DNA from: Suttonella sp. R2A3
GTDB lineage: Bacteria; Pseudomonadota; Gammaproteobacteria; Cardiobacteriales; Cardiobacteriaceae
DNA: 64,000 nt
Direction of reading: 5' to 3'
Assembly (NCBI RefSeq): GCF_021513215.1
Contig: NZ_CP090975.1
Span: 1 to 64,000 of the forward strand
Shown here one piece after another: positions 45,817 through 55,785 of this stretch (its first letter is position 1; every line of letters begins with the position of its first letter). The notes beneath the pieces are model-generated. The model did not search any database, was not told where the DNA came from, and was given only the letters and a program-made list of their open reading frames with translations. The translations under genes and the position numbers were made by a program.

Positions 45817-47246
45817 ACCTTCGTGAATTACTTGCAGCCGATGTCGAAGATGGCGAGCGTCATGTTGCGCGTATTACCACCGATTCTCGGCAATTAGACG
45901 CGCAAACTTGGTGGCTTGCCGGGCGAGGGGTTAGCCGTCATGCGTTGGATTTTTATGATCCTAACTTGAATTATGCCGGGGTGATCTATGAACCTCCACA
46001 CCCGGCAGCACAACCGGACTGGATAGCGGTTGATCAGCTGAATATGAAGGTTGGCGAGATTGCCGCACGATTTTATGGGCATCCGAGCGACCGATTAACC
46101 ATTTTTGCGGTTACTGGAACTGATGGAAAATCATCACTCGTTCATTTACTCGCTCAAGGCTTGGATGCGGCAATGCTCGGCACCATTGGCAACGGCCGCC
46201 TAAATCAGTTACAAAAAGCCAGCCATACCACAGCTGATGCGCTAAGCATGCAACAACAGCTGGCACAATTTGTCGATCAGGGGGTCGAACAGGTGGCGAT
46301 GGAGGTTTCCTCGCACGCGCTTGATCAAGGGCGAATTGCCGGGGTAAAGGTCGATGTTGCGCTCTTTAGTAATCTAAGCCGCGATCATTTGGATTATCAC
46401 GGCACGATGGATGCGTATTTTCTCGCGAAATCCCAGTTGTTTGCGCGTCCGATTCGTCACGCGATAGTAAATATCGATGATTCTTATGGGCGTCGACTGA
46501 TTAAAGAAGATCTGATTTATAAAGAGGCAACTATCTGGGCGGTCAGTAGTCGTGATGCAGCATCTGTTTCAGCAGATAATGTGTTAACGGCTACAGAGAT
46601 TGAGCTCGGCTCAGATGGGATTAGCTTTACCCTCAGTGTCGATGGGCAAAGTGTCCGTGTGCATAGTAGGCTTTTGGCGCGGTTTAATGTCGATAATTTA
46701 TTGAACGTGGCAGCGTGCTTAATGGCGAACGGTTATTCGCTCAAAGATTGCGCCGCCGTATTGGCAAAATTGCACGGTGTGCCAGGGCGTGTTGAGCGCA
46801 TTGGTTTGCCTGAAGGGCGCGCAGCGATTGTCGATTATGCGCACACACCAGCGGCGCTGGAAAATGCCTTACAGGGTATTCGTGCGCATATCAAAGGTAA
46901 ACTATGGGTGGTTTTTGGCTGTGGTGGAAACCGCGATATGGGAAAACGTCCACTGATGGCTGAAGTCGCCGAGCGTTACGCCGATCATGTTGTGCTAACC
47001 GATGATAACCCGCGTCATGAAGATCCTAGAAGTATTATTGACCAAGTGCTCACAGGGTTTACCCATCCTGACAATGTACAAGTCGTTTGCCCGCGTGAAG
47101 CAGCGATCATTGCCGCGCTTGAACAAATGCAAGCAGGTGATGGGTTGCTGATTGCGGGCAAAGGGCATGAGGATTATCAAATTATTGGCGATACGCGCCA
47201 CTATTTTAGCGACCAACAAGTGGTGAATGACTATGCTCAGCGCTAA
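45813..47246 (+). CDS. murE: UDP-MurNAc-tripeptide synthetase
   Basis: MurE adds the third residue of the stem peptide, expected to be meso-diaminopimelate. The ATP loop is FAVTGTDGKSSLVHLL, where the usual TGTNGKT asparagine is Asp and the threonine is Ser. Further motifs are YHGTMDAYFLAKSQLF, NVDNLLNVAACL and VDYAHTPAALENAL. The selectivity motif DDNPRHEDPRSI contains DNPR, which recognises diaminopimelate rather than lysine. The 477 residues are of normal length. It overlaps ftsI by four bases and murF by 20. Confidence 0.96.
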   Translation: MNLRELLAADVEDGERHVARITTDSRQLDAQTWWLAGRGVSRHALDFYDPNLNYAGVIYEPPHPAAQPDWIAVDQLNMKVGEIAARFYGHPSDRLTIFAVTGTDGKSSLVHLLAQGLDAAMLGTIGNGRLNQLQKASHTTADALSMQQQLAQFVDQGVEQVAMEVSSHALDQGRIAGVKVDVALFSNLSRDHLDYHGTMDAYFLAKSQLFARPIRHAIVNIDDSYGRRLIKEDLIYKEATIWAVSSRDAASVSADNVLTATEIELGSDGISFTLSVDGQSVRVHSRLLARFNVDNLLNVAACLMANGYSLKDCAAVLAKLHGVPGRVERIGLPEGRAAIVDYAHTPAALENALQGIRAHIKGKLWVVFGCGGNRDMGKRPLMAEVAERYADHVVLTDDNPRHEDPRSIIDQVLTGFTHPDNVQVVCPREAAIIAALEQMQAGDGLLIAGKGHEDYQIIGDTRHYFSDQQVVNDYAQR

Positions 47247-48570
47247 AGCCAGTGATATTGCGGAGATAACTGGCGGTCAATTGCACGGCGAGGATGTGGC
47301 CTTTAGTGATGTGAGTACTGATACACGCTCAATCACCTCAGGTATGCTGTTTATTGCACTGCGTGGTGCGAATTTTGATGGCGACCAATTTGTCGGCGAA
47401 GCAGCAAAAAAAGGTGCTGTGCTGGCAGTTGTTCACAAGCTTCAGCCCATCGATATCCCACAAATTGTGGTTGATGATACACGTAAAGCGCTAGCTGATA
47501 TTGCGCGTACGCATCGTCGCTCATGGCAGGGCACGCTGTTTGCACTGACTGGATCAAACGGTAAAACGAGCACCAAAGAATTATTACGTCGCCTGCTTGA
47601 AGAAAAAGGAAAAGTGCTCGCCACCAAAGGTAATTTGAATAACGATATCGGTGTGCCACTAACCTTATTAAAGCTTGCAGGCGATGAAGACTATGCAGTG
47701 ATTGAAATGGGTGCGAACCATGGTGGTGAAATCGCACATTTAGTCGGCATTGCAGAACCAGATATTGTCTTGGTGACCAATATTTCAGCTGCTCACCTCG
47801 AAGGTTTTGGCTCGCTTGAGGGCGTGGTTAAAGCGAAAAGCGAAATGTATCATGGTAGTGGTGATGCGGTGATGGTGATTAATGCCGATCTACCGTATGC
47901 CAGCACGTGGTTAGCGCAATACCCAGATCGCCAACGCGTGAGCTTCGCGCTAGAGCATCCTGCTGATGTTCAAGCTGAGGCTATTGCTGATGACAGTAGT
48001 GCGTTCACCTTGGTCAGTGAAGAGGGTCGCGAACACCTAAGCTGGTCGATGCTCGGTAAACACAATATTGCGAACGCCTTAGCAGCATTTGCTACCGGGC
48101 GGGTGGTTGGCAGTACGCTGGCTGATGCTCATAAAGCTTGGACAGGGCTCAGTTTGCAACAAGGTCGCCTGACGACTTATAAAAAGGGTATACATACGAT
48201 TTATGACGATACCTATAACGCCAATCCGGCCTCATTTAGGGCCGCAATCGATGTGCTTGCTCAAGCGAAACAGACCCTGCTTATTGTTGGTGCGATGGGC
48301 GAATTAGGTAGTGAACATGAACGGGCACACCGTGAGGTGCGTGATTATGCGCAAAGTGCGGGGATAGAGGCGCTTTGGAGTGTGGGTGAGGCGGCAAAGG
48401 CCTACGGTGAATCATCTGCGTGGCATCAACATTTTGAGGATCATCAGCAAGCAGCGCAAGCGTTAGATAAATGTCTTAATCAGGCAGATCAACCGCTCAC
48501 CGTACTGGTGAAAGGATCGCGCTCGGCTAAAATGGAAACCATACTGACTTTGCTCGGCATTCGCCCATAG
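47227..48570 (+). CDS. murF: UDP-MurNAc-pentapeptide synthetase
   Basis: MurF adds D-Ala-D-Ala to the tripeptide precursor. The 447-residue ligase has the MurF N-terminal domain (VSTDTRSITSGMLFIALRG), the ATP loop ALTGSNGKTSTKELL, NLNNDIGVPLTLL, IEMGANHGGEIAHL, HNIANALAAFA and YDDTYNANPASFRAAID. KGSRSAKME near the end is typical. The gap to mraY is 161 bases, the largest break in the otherwise tightly coupled dcw cluster. Confidence 0.97.
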   Translation: MTMLSAKASDIAEITGGQLHGEDVAFSDVSTDTRSITSGMLFIALRGANFDGDQFVGEAAKKGAVLAVVHKLQPIDIPQIVVDDTRKALADIARTHRRSWQGTLFALTGSNGKTSTKELLRRLLEEKGKVLATKGNLNNDIGVPLTLLKLAGDEDYAVIEMGANHGGEIAHLVGIAEPDIVLVTNISAAHLEGFGSLEGVVKAKSEMYHGSGDAVMVINADLPYASTWLAQYPDRQRVSFALEHPADVQAEAIADDSSAFTLVSEEGREHLSWSMLGKHNIANALAAFATGRVVGSTLADAHKAWTGLSLQQGRLTTYKKGIHTIYDDTYNANPASFRAAIDVLAQAKQTLLIVGAMGELGSEHERAHREVRDYAQSAGIEALWSVGEAAKAYGESSAWHQHFEDHQQAAQALDKCLNQADQPLTVLVKGSRSAKMETILTLLGIRP

Positions 48571-48731
48571 AACGGACGGGTTTTATGGTATGATTTGGCG
48601 TTTTTTTGAGAGTAGGTCTCACGTTAGATTGCTTGCTGGTATCAGATCATAAAAGTGGTATGAGTCGCAGCGAAGGCCTTTACATGATGTGGATGCCTCA
48701 AGATGAAAATTAGGGATTTTTAGGAACAACA

Positions 48732-49817
48732 ATGCTTTATTTACTCGCCAACTGGCTTAGCGAATGGTTCACACCACTCAACGCGTTTACCTATCTGACT
48801 TCGCGTATTATCCTTGCTGCCTTGACAGCGTTGTTGTTGTCGATTTGGTTGGGTAAACCCATGATTGCGCTGTTGCGTCGATTGCAGATGGGGCAATTTG
48901 TGCGGGATGATGGACCGCAAACGCATTTGAAGAAAGCGGGTACGCCAACCATGGGTGGCGCATTGATTATTGTTGTGGTTTGTGTGGCAATGTTGCTCTG
49001 GGCGGATTTACGTGTCGCCTACACATGGCTGGCGCTATTTGTTTTACTCGGTTTTGGTGCGGTCGGCTGGATCGATGACTACCGTAAACTGGTGCTTAAA
49101 GACCCACAGGGATTACGCGCTAAACATAAGTATGGTTTGATGTCGCTGGTGGCGATTGTCGCTGCGCTATGGCTTTACTGGTGTGCAGATACGCCGGTGG
49201 CGACCACTTTGATCTTCCCGTTTTTTAAAGATGTTACCTGGCAGATGGGCTGGCTGTTCATTCCATTTGCTTACCTTGTGATGACTGGTTCGAGTAACGC
49301 AGTGAATTTAACCGATGGCTTAGATGGACTGGCGATTATGCCGGTGGTGTTGGTTGCCGGTGCGCTAGGTGTTTTTGCGTATCTCTCGGGTAATACCTAT
49401 TTTGCGAACTACTTGCATATTCCAGCGATTGTTGGGGCTGCTGAAATGGCGGTATTTTGTGCAGCAATTGCCGGCGCTGGTCTGGGCTTTTTATGGTACA
49501 ACGCGCACCCTGCGTTGGTCTTTATGGGCGATGTGGGCGCATTGTCTTTAGGCGCTGCTTTGGCCTTGGTTGCGGTGGTGATTCGTCAGGAATTGGTGTT
49601 TGCCCTGATGGGCGGTATTTTTGTCGTCGAAGCGCTGTCAGTAATGGCGCAAGTCTTGTCGTATCGCTATCGTAACGGCAAACGCGTCCTGCGCATGGCG
49701 CCTTTACACCATCATTTTGAATTAAGTGGTTGGCCAGAATCACGAGTGACGATTCGCTTTTGGATTATCACCGTGGTCTTGGTGCTTATTGGCTTGGCTA
49801 CATTGAAATTACGCTAA
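48732..49817 (+). CDS. mraY: Phospho-MurNAc-pentapeptide translocase MraY
   Basis: MraY transfers phospho-MurNAc-pentapeptide to undecaprenyl phosphate, making lipid I at the inner membrane. Ten helices are expected over 361 residues. Diagnostic loops are [49 protein letters not shown] and the final [31 protein letters not shown] precedes the ATG. The stop overlaps the murD start (TAATG). Confidence 0.97.
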   Translation: MLYLLANWLSEWFTPLNAFTYLTSRIILAALTALLLSIWLGKPMIALLRRLQMGQFVRDDGPQTHLKKAGTPTMGGALIIVVVCVAMLLWADLRVAYTWLALFVLLGFGAVGWIDDYRKLVLKDPQGLRAKHKYGLMSLVAIVAALWLYWCADTPVATTLIFPFFKDVTWQMGWLFIPFAYLVMTGSSNAVNLTDGLDGLAIMPVVLVAGALGVFAYLSGNTYFANYLHIPAIVGAAEMAVFCAAIAGAGLGFLWYNAHPALVFMGDVGALSLGAALALVAVVIRQELVFALMGGIFVVEALSVMAQVLSYRYRNGKRVLRMAPLHHHFELSGWPESRVTIRFWIITVVLVLIGLATLKLR

Positions 49818-51118
49818 TGAATACATACCTTTCTCGTCTTGCTGCTTTAGAACTCGCTGAACCGATTTACGTTGTGGGCATGGGGCTTGCCGGACGCAGT
49901 GCGTTAGATGTGCTGCGCGAAGCTGGCTATGACGCGACTGGCGTTGATGAGCGCAGCGAAGGGCGTCATATTCGCACCGCAGCGTTTGATGACGTGCAAT
50001 GGTCTGAAGCAGCTACTTTGGTGATGAGCCCAGGGATTGACCGTCGGCGGGCGTGTTTTGCCGATTATTTCGGTACGGTGGTTAACGATGTTGAGCTCTT
50101 TGCATGCTTGGTGGATAAACCGGTGGTGGCGGTCACTGGGTCAAACGGTAAGTCAACGGTAGTCACCATGCTCGCCGAAGCGCTGAATGCGGGTGGCACA
50201 CGCGCGATGTTGTGTGGCAATATCGGCTACCCAGTGCTATCGGCGTTAATTAATGATGCACCTGCTGATGTGTACGTGTTGGAGCTATCGAGTTATCAGC
50301 TCGAATGTTGCCCATCGCTTAGCCCTGATGTGGGTTGTGTGCTTAATGTCAGCCCGGATCATTTGGATCGCTATGACAGTATCGATAGCTATGCAGCTGC
50401 TAAAGAACGCTTGGTGATCCAATCCCATTTAAGCATTCTTAACCAAGATGATGCGTATTGTGTCGCGATGGCCGATAGTGCAACGAATGTTGCTTGGTTC
50501 GGCGCGCAGACAGAAAACCGAGTTGATGATCAAGGAATTTATTTAGATGACGCGTTGGTGCTTAAGCACGAAGCACTGACCGTAAAAGGACGGCATAATC
50601 TTTCTAACGCCTTAGTGGTGTTGATGATGCTTAATGCACTGGGAAAACTTAACGATCAAGCGTATCAAGCAGTGAGCACATTTGCTGGCCTGCCGCATCG
50701 CATGCAGGTGGTGGCGGAGGTTGATGGGGTTAGCTGGTTTAATGATTCTAAAGCAACCAATATTGGCGCCACTCAAGCCGCGCTCAATGGTGTTGATGCA
50801 CCATTGATTTTGATTCTAGGCGGCGTGGGGAAAAATCAGGATTTTCATCTGCTCTCAGAAACCTTACAAACACAAACTTTGCGTGGGGTATTACTGATTG
50901 GTACGGATAACCACGCGTTAAGCAATGCATTGGATCAAGCCTGTATTGAGTATGAATCAGTGGGTACGATGGATCGCGCAGTCAGTCGTGCGCGTGAGAT
51001 CGCGCAACGTGGCGATTGGGTCTTGCTGTCGCCAGCGTGTGCGAGCTTTGATCAATACCGTGGTTTTGCTCAACGTGGCGAAGACTTTACACAATTGGTA
51101 CGTGGTCATGGTGAATAA
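49817..51118 (+). CDS. murD: UDP-MurNAc-L-alanine:D-glutamate ligase
   Basis: MurD adds D-glutamate to UDP-MurNAc-L-Ala. The N-terminal Rossmann-like UDP site is IYVVGMGLAGRSALDVL, the ATP loop is VAVTGSNGKSTVVTML, and NVSPDHLDRYDSIDSYAAAK, GRHNLSNALV, WFNDSKATNIGATQAAL and LSPACASFDQYRGFAQRGEDF are family motifs. ATG at 49817 is chosen since it overlaps the mraY stop and immediately precedes the first beta strand. The product has 433 residues. It overlaps ftsW by 11 bases. Confidence 0.97.
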   Translation: MNTYLSRLAALELAEPIYVVGMGLAGRSALDVLREAGYDATGVDERSEGRHIRTAAFDDVQWSEAATLVMSPGIDRRRACFADYFGTVVNDVELFACLVDKPVVAVTGSNGKSTVVTMLAEALNAGGTRAMLCGNIGYPVLSALINDAPADVYVLELSSYQLECCPSLSPDVGCVLNVSPDHLDRYDSIDSYAAAKERLVIQSHLSILNQDDAYCVAMADSATNVAWFGAQTENRVDDQGIYLDDALVLKHEALTVKGRHNLSNALVVLMMLNALGKLNDQAYQAVSTFAGLPHRMQVVAEVDGVSWFNDSKATNIGATQAALNGVDAPLILILGGVGKNQDFHLLSETLQTQTLRGVLLIGTDNHALSNALDQACIEYESVGTMDRAVSRAREIAQRGDWVLLSPACASFDQYRGFAQRGEDFTQLVRGHGE

Positions 51119-52319
51119 AAAACCAGTCAAACAACCGATTAAGGATTTTCACAAAACCCAGCAAAAGGGTGGTTCACGTTTTGCTCAGTTGGTTTTTCCT
51201 GATCTTTGGCTGATCTTGTCGTTTCTGATGTTGCTTGCAGTTGGGGTTGTCGCGGTTACCTCGGTGTCTATGCCGCAGGCGGTGCACGAAGGGCTTAGCC
51301 CATATCATTACACGCTCCGTCAAGCTATTTTTATGGCTATCGGCTTTATTGGATTGTTTTTAACCCTCTATATTCCATCAATCACTTACCGGAAATACCG
51401 CTACTGGATTTTGATTGCGGCGTTTATCTTGATGCTGATGGCGTTTGTTCCTGGCCTCGGAGTGTCGGTGAATGGGTCAAGGCGTTGGATTTCTCTGGGG
51501 TTGTTTAATGTTCAGGTCAGTGAGGTGATGAAGCTGGCGTTGATTGTTTTTGCAGCCGCGTATTTAGAGCGTAACAGCCGGCGTTTGGATAATAGCGCCG
51601 CGCCGGTGTGGGTATTGGTCATTCCGCTACTGATTATCGTGGGTGTTTTACAATTACAGCCGGATTTGGGCGCAGCGGTGGTAATGGCCGGCGTGGTCTT
51701 CGCGCTGATGTTTTTAGCCGGCGCAAGGCTTCGTGATTTAGCGGCTTTAGCCCTACTCGGCATCATTGGTTTAGTTGGCCTGTTGATGATGAGCGGGTAT
51801 CGTCGTGAACGTTTAGCGACCTTCCTCGATCCCTGGGCAAAAGATCGCGTTTATGATGAGGGATATCAGTTGGTACAAGCCCTGATCGCGGTCGGTAACG
51901 GACGATTACAAGGCTTAGGGCTTGGTCAGAGTGTACAAAAACACCAATTTTTACCTGAGGCGCACACCGACTTTATTTTTGCGATCATTGCCGAAGAAAT
52001 GGGTTTTTTTGGGGCGATATTAGTGTTGGTTTTGTTTGCGGTGTTTGTTTGGCGATCGTTTGAAATCGCGTTGCTTGCTGATCGGATGCGCAAACGCTTT
52101 GCTTCATTGCTTGCCTATGGCATTGGTTTATGGGTGGCGATACAAACGCTGATTAATATCGGTGTGAGTATTGGCGCATTACCGACTAAAGGAATTACGC
52201 TACCGTTTATCAGCTACGGGGGTAGTTCGTTGATCATGATGATGATCGCTGTAGGGGTTCTGTTACGTATTGATGCAGAAAGTCGTTTTCAGGCGCGGCG
52301 CGAAGGGATGGATGTGTGA
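51108..52319 (+). CDS. ftsW: Septal peptidoglycan glycosyltransferase FtsW
   Basis: FtsW is the SEDS-family polymerase that extends glycan strands with FtsI at midcell. About ten helices over 403 residues are expected. Motifs: GVSVNGSRRWISLGLFNVQVSEVMKLAL, LQPDLGAAVVMAGV, YQLVQALIAVGNGRLQGLGLGQSVQKHQFLPEAHTDFIFAIIAEE (seen as LIAVGNGRLQGLGLG and LPEAHTDFIFAIIAEE) and GITLPFISYGGSSL. ATG at 51108 is used because the membrane domain begins after a short basic cytoplasmic tail; an in-frame GTG follows at 51111. It is coupled to murD and murG. Confidence 0.97.
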   Translation: MVNKKPVKQPIKDFHKTQQKGGSRFAQLVFPDLWLILSFLMLLAVGVVAVTSVSMPQAVHEGLSPYHYTLRQAIFMAIGFIGLFLTLYIPSITYRKYRYWILIAAFILMLMAFVPGLGVSVNGSRRWISLGLFNVQVSEVMKLALIVFAAAYLERNSRRLDNSAAPVWVLVIPLLIIVGVLQLQPDLGAAVVMAGVVFALMFLAGARLRDLAALALLGIIGLVGLLMMSGYRRERLATFLDPWAKDRVYDEGYQLVQALIAVGNGRLQGLGLGQSVQKHQFLPEAHTDFIFAIIAEEMGFFGAILVLVLFAVFVWRSFEIALLADRMRKRFASLLAYGIGLWVAIQTLINIGVSIGALPTKGITLPFISYGGSSLIMMMIAVGVLLRIDAESRFQARREGMDV

Positions 52320-53407
52320 GCGCATTTTCAGGTAAAACCATTCTTTTTATGGCCGGTGGCACCGGTGGCCATGTGTATCCAGCGCTTGCTATTGCTAAGC
52401 GTTTGTCGGGTTTAGGCGCTACCGTTCACTGGCTGGGTAATGAGAGTGGATTCGAAGGGCAGAAAGTCCCTGATGCAGGCTATCAGTTGCACGATATTGC
52501 TGTGCGCGGCTTGCGTGGCAATGGGGCGCTAGGTTGGATTAAAGCGCCAATAATGGTCAGCAAAGCGATTTTAAAAGCGCGTCAAGTGATCAAACGTATT
52601 CAGCCAGATGTTGTTGTCGGTATGGGTGGTTTTGCGGCCGGCCCTGGTGGGGTGGCGGCTAAGTTATGTGGTGTGCCACTACTGATTCACGAACAAAATG
52701 CGGTAATGGGGCTGACCAATCGCCTGCTCTCGCGCATCGCATCAACGGTGTTGCTCGCAGATATTCGTGCGGCTGATCAGTTGGCGAGTGGCAAAACGTA
52801 TCGCGTCGTCGGGAATCCGGTACGAGATGTTTTTTGGCAACAACCAGCGATTGATGCGCGCTATCAAGAACGCAGCGGCGCGATCCGTTTGTTGGTGATC
52901 GGTGGCTCGCAAGGGGCAAAAGCGATCAATGAGGTGCTGCCTAAGGCGTTAGCACGTTTGGATGCTGCTGCGTGCCCTCAAGTAACCCATCAAGTCGGAC
53001 CGCGTTGGTTAGAAGCAGTACGCGAACAATACGCGGCTCAGCAGGTGCAGGCAGAAGTGGTTGCTTTTATTGATGAGATGGCAGAGGCTATGGCTGGTAG
53101 TGATGTAGTGTTATCACGTGCTGGTGCGCTCAGTGTCGCTGAAATTTCGGCGGTTGGTGTGCCGGCTATTTTTGTGCCGTTGCCGAGTGCGGTAGATGAT
53201 CATCAAACGACGAACGCGAGTATTTTAGTCGATCAAGGTGCTGCTAAGCTGTTACCACAGGCAGAACTTAGCGCTGAGACACTTTCTCAGCTATTAAGTA
53301 CGTACACGGATCGCAAAATACTTGCCGCTCAGGCGCACAAAGCACAAGCCTGCGCGCATAAACATTCAACCCAATATATTGTTGACGAAATCGAGGCATT
53401 ATTATGA
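52316..53407 (+). CDS. murG: Lipid II synthase MurG
   Basis: MurG transfers GlcNAc from UDP-GlcNAc to lipid I at the cytoplasmic membrane face. The GT28 fold shows the N-terminal FMAGGTGGHVYPALAIAKRL, GMGGFAAGPGGVAAKL, LIHEQNAVMGLTNRLL, VIGGSQGAKAINEVLP, LSRAGALSVAEISAVGVPAIFVPLP and DDHQTTNA. Start is GTG at 52316 overlapping the ftsW stop. The 363 residues are typical, and it overlaps murC by four bases. Confidence 0.97.
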   Translation: MSAFSGKTILFMAGGTGGHVYPALAIAKRLSGLGATVHWLGNESGFEGQKVPDAGYQLHDIAVRGLRGNGALGWIKAPIMVSKAILKARQVIKRIQPDVVVGMGGFAAGPGGVAAKLCGVPLLIHEQNAVMGLTNRLLSRIASTVLLADIRAADQLASGKTYRVVGNPVRDVFWQQPAIDARYQERSGAIRLLVIGGSQGAKAINEVLPKALARLDAAACPQVTHQVGPRWLEAVREQYAAQQVQAEVVAFIDEMAEAMAGSDVVLSRAGALSVAEISAVGVPAIFVPLPSAVDDHQTTNASILVDQGAAKLLPQAELSAETLSQLLSTYTDRKILAAQAHKAQACAHKHSTQYIVDEIEALL

Positions 53408-54840
53408 CAGTACACGCGGCCGATATTCATTTTGGACGGATTGAAAAACGGCAAATGCGTCGAATTAAAGAGGTATTTTTTGTCGGTATCGGCGGTGTGG
53501 GTATGAGCGCAATCGCTGAAGTGTTGATTAACTTAGGCTATCAAGTTAGCGGCTCAGATCTGAATCCCTCGGCAAACACAGACCGGCTTAAAGCGAAAGG
53601 AGCAACACTCTATTTTGGCCACGATGCACAGAATGTGGCGCAGGCGAGTGTGGTGGTGACCTCATCAGCGATCAATCCAGCAAACCCGGAAGTTGCTGAA
53701 GCGCGTCGTTTGGGTATCCCAGTGATTCGTCGCGCGGAAATGCTCGCAGAATTAATGCGTTTTCGCTTTGGTATTGCGGTTGCTGGTACACACGGTAAAA
53801 CGACAACCACCAGCTTAACTGCTTCGATTCTTGCTGATGCCGGATTAGATCCGACTTTTGTGATTGGTGGGGTATTAACCAGTGTCGGTAGTAACGCACG
53901 CTTGGGTGAGGGGCAGTATCTAGTCGCTGAAGCTGATGAATCCGATACCTCATTTTTATTTTTACAGCCGATGATCTCGATTGTGACCAATATTGATGCC
54001 GATCATTTGGAGAACTATGGCGGGAGTTATGAAAACCTCAAAGAAGGGTTTATCCAATTTCTGCATAACCTGCCGTTTTATGGTCTGGCTGTGGTGTGCG
54101 TTGACGATCCGGGTGTGCAAGCGATTTTGCCAGAGATTGCCCGACCTATTCGTACTTATGGCTTTAGTGATCAAGCGGAAATACAAGCGCGCAATGTTCG
54201 CCAGGATGGTCTTGTGATGCGCTTTGATGTTTATGATCGTCAGCGGGATCAAGAGTGGCCAATGGCGCTCAATATGCCGGGTAAACATAATGTGCTCAAT
54301 GCGCTCGCCGCACTAATCGTGGCTGAAGAACTAGGGCTTGATCATACTGCGATTACCGAAGGGTTAGCGCAATTTCGTGGGGTGGGACGTCGCTTCACCC
54401 ATCATGGTGTGGTGTCACATGCACGTGGTCAAGCCGATGTGTTTGAAGATTATGGTCATCATCCGAGCGAGATCAGTGCGGTGCTTGAGGCGGCGGCAGA
54501 AGGCTTTGCTGGACGCCGAGTCGTGGCAGTATTCCAACCACACCGCTACACGCGAACCAGAGATTTATTAGACGATTTTGCCGAAGTGCTTAGCCGTTGT
54601 GATACTTTAGTACTCACAGAAGTCTATAGTGCAGGCGAAACACCGATTGCTGGTGCTGATAGCCGCGATTTGGCGCGTGCTATTCGTGGACATGGTCGTG
54701 TTGAGCCAATTTTAATAGCTGAAAAAAACGCGTTAAATCAGCGTTTGCGAGAAGATTTATTGCACGATGATGATGTGGTGATTTATTTTGGTGCTGGAGA
54801 TATTGGGCGCCAAGCGAAAGCGATGACGGAGGATGCGTAA
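53404..54840 (+). CDS. murC: UDP-MurNAc:L-alanine ligase
   Basis: MurC adds L-alanine to UDP-MurNAc, the first stem-peptide step. The 478-residue protein has VFFVGIGGVGMSAIAEVL, the ATP loop GTHGKTTTTSLTA, EADESDTSFLFLQP, VTNIDADHLENYGG, PGKHNVLNALAAL, GVGRRFTHHG, DDYGHHPSEI-like EDYGHHPSEI and FQPHRYTRTRDLLDDF. The genes murG, murC and ddlB follow with overlap or no gap. Confidence 0.97.
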   Translation: MTVHAADIHFGRIEKRQMRRIKEVFFVGIGGVGMSAIAEVLINLGYQVSGSDLNPSANTDRLKAKGATLYFGHDAQNVAQASVVVTSSAINPANPEVAEARRLGIPVIRRAEMLAELMRFRFGIAVAGTHGKTTTTSLTASILADAGLDPTFVIGGVLTSVGSNARLGEGQYLVAEADESDTSFLFLQPMISIVTNIDADHLENYGGSYENLKEGFIQFLHNLPFYGLAVVCVDDPGVQAILPEIARPIRTYGFSDQAEIQARNVRQDGLVMRFDVYDRQRDQEWPMALNMPGKHNVLNALAALIVAEELGLDHTAITEGLAQFRGVGRRFTHHGVVSHARGQADVFEDYGHHPSEISAVLEAAAEGFAGRRVVAVFQPHRYTRTRDLLDDFAEVLSRCDTLVLTEVYSAGETPIAGADSRDLARAIRGHGRVEPILIAEKNALNQRLREDLLHDDDVVIYFGAGDIGRQAKAMTEDA

Positions 54841-55782
54841 ATGAGTCAGTTATTATTACCGCAAGCGAGTGCTTTTGGCAAAGTTGTCGTGCTCTATGGC
54901 GGCACTTCTGCTGAGCGTGAGGTTTCGCTTAACAGTGGTAAAGCGGTGTATGACGGATTACTGGCTTATGGCATAGACGCACATTTGCTCGATACCGGTA
55001 AAGAAGATGTGATTAGCGCGTTACGCGATGGTGATTATGCGCGGGCGTTTATTGTCTTACATGGTCGCGGCGGGGAAGATGGCGAAATTCAATCGATCTT
55101 GCATTATTTAAAGATCCCATTTACCGGTAGCGATATGGCCTCATGTGCGATCGCGATGGATAAATTGGTGACGAAATCTGTATGGCGTGATGCGGGCCTG
55201 CCTGTGTTACCGGATATGCAGGTGTATGCTGATGACAGCTACGAGAGTATTGCGCAAGAATTGCGCAGCGCTTGTTTTGTGGTTAAACCGGCGCTTGAAG
55301 GCTCAAGTGTGGGGGTCAGCAGGGTCTCTAATCAACAGGAATTTGCCGCAGCGTTTATTGCAGCCGGTGGTGCGGGCGAAAAAATTATGGCTGAACCATG
55401 GATCGATGGTCGTGAATTAACCTATACCGTGCTTGGTGAGGATGTGCTGCCGAGTATTGAGATCATTGCCAGCGGCAGCCATGTATTTTATGATTATGAA
55501 GCGAAATATCTCGCTGATGACACACGCTATTTGTGCCCGGCACCGATTGAGGCTGCTCTTGATGGTGCGCTACGTGAAGATGCTTTGGCTGCATTTCTTG
55601 CCGTTGGCGGCTCTGGCTGGGGGCGGGTAGATTATTTGCTCGATGAACAAGGCTATGCTTCGTTGTTAGAGGTTAATATGGTGCCAGGAATGACCTCGCA
55701 TTCTTTAGTACCACTCGCTGCGAAGGAAGCAGGGTTAGATTTCACCACGCTAGTCGTGGCAATTTTAGCGCAAACAATGTGA
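54841..55782 (+). CDS. ddlB: D-alanine-D-alanine ligase
   Basis: Ddl joins two D-alanines for the stem-peptide end. The 313-residue ATP-grasp enzyme shows VVLYGGTSAEREVSLNSGKAV, FIVLHGRGGEDGEIQSIL, MDKLVTKSVWRDAGLPVLP, VVKPALEGSSVGVSRV, ELTYTVLGE and LEVNMVPGMTSHSLVPLAA. The usual NTxPGMT is NMVPGMT here. The start follows the murC stop without a gap. Confidence 0.96.
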   Translation: MSQLLLPQASAFGKVVVLYGGTSAEREVSLNSGKAVYDGLLAYGIDAHLLDTGKEDVISALRDGDYARAFIVLHGRGGEDGEIQSILHYLKIPFTGSDMASCAIAMDKLVTKSVWRDAGLPVLPDMQVYADDSYESIAQELRSACFVVKPALEGSSVGVSRVSNQQEFAAAFIAAGGAGEKIMAEPWIDGRELTYTVLGEDVLPSIEIIASGSHVFYDYEAKYLADDTRYLCPAPIEAALDGALREDALAAFLAVGGSGWGRVDYLLDEQGYASLLEVNMVPGMTSHSLVPLAAKEAGLDFTTLVVAILAQTM

Positions 55783-55785
55783 TGA

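Noticed and set aside
48590-48652. 20-codon ORF between murF and mraY
   Set aside because: No ribosome site and no recognisable motif; too short to support as a gene.
50925-51107. N-terminal extension of ftsW
   Set aside because: The added residues overlap the end of murD in another frame and are not membrane-like. The start at 51108 fits the family.
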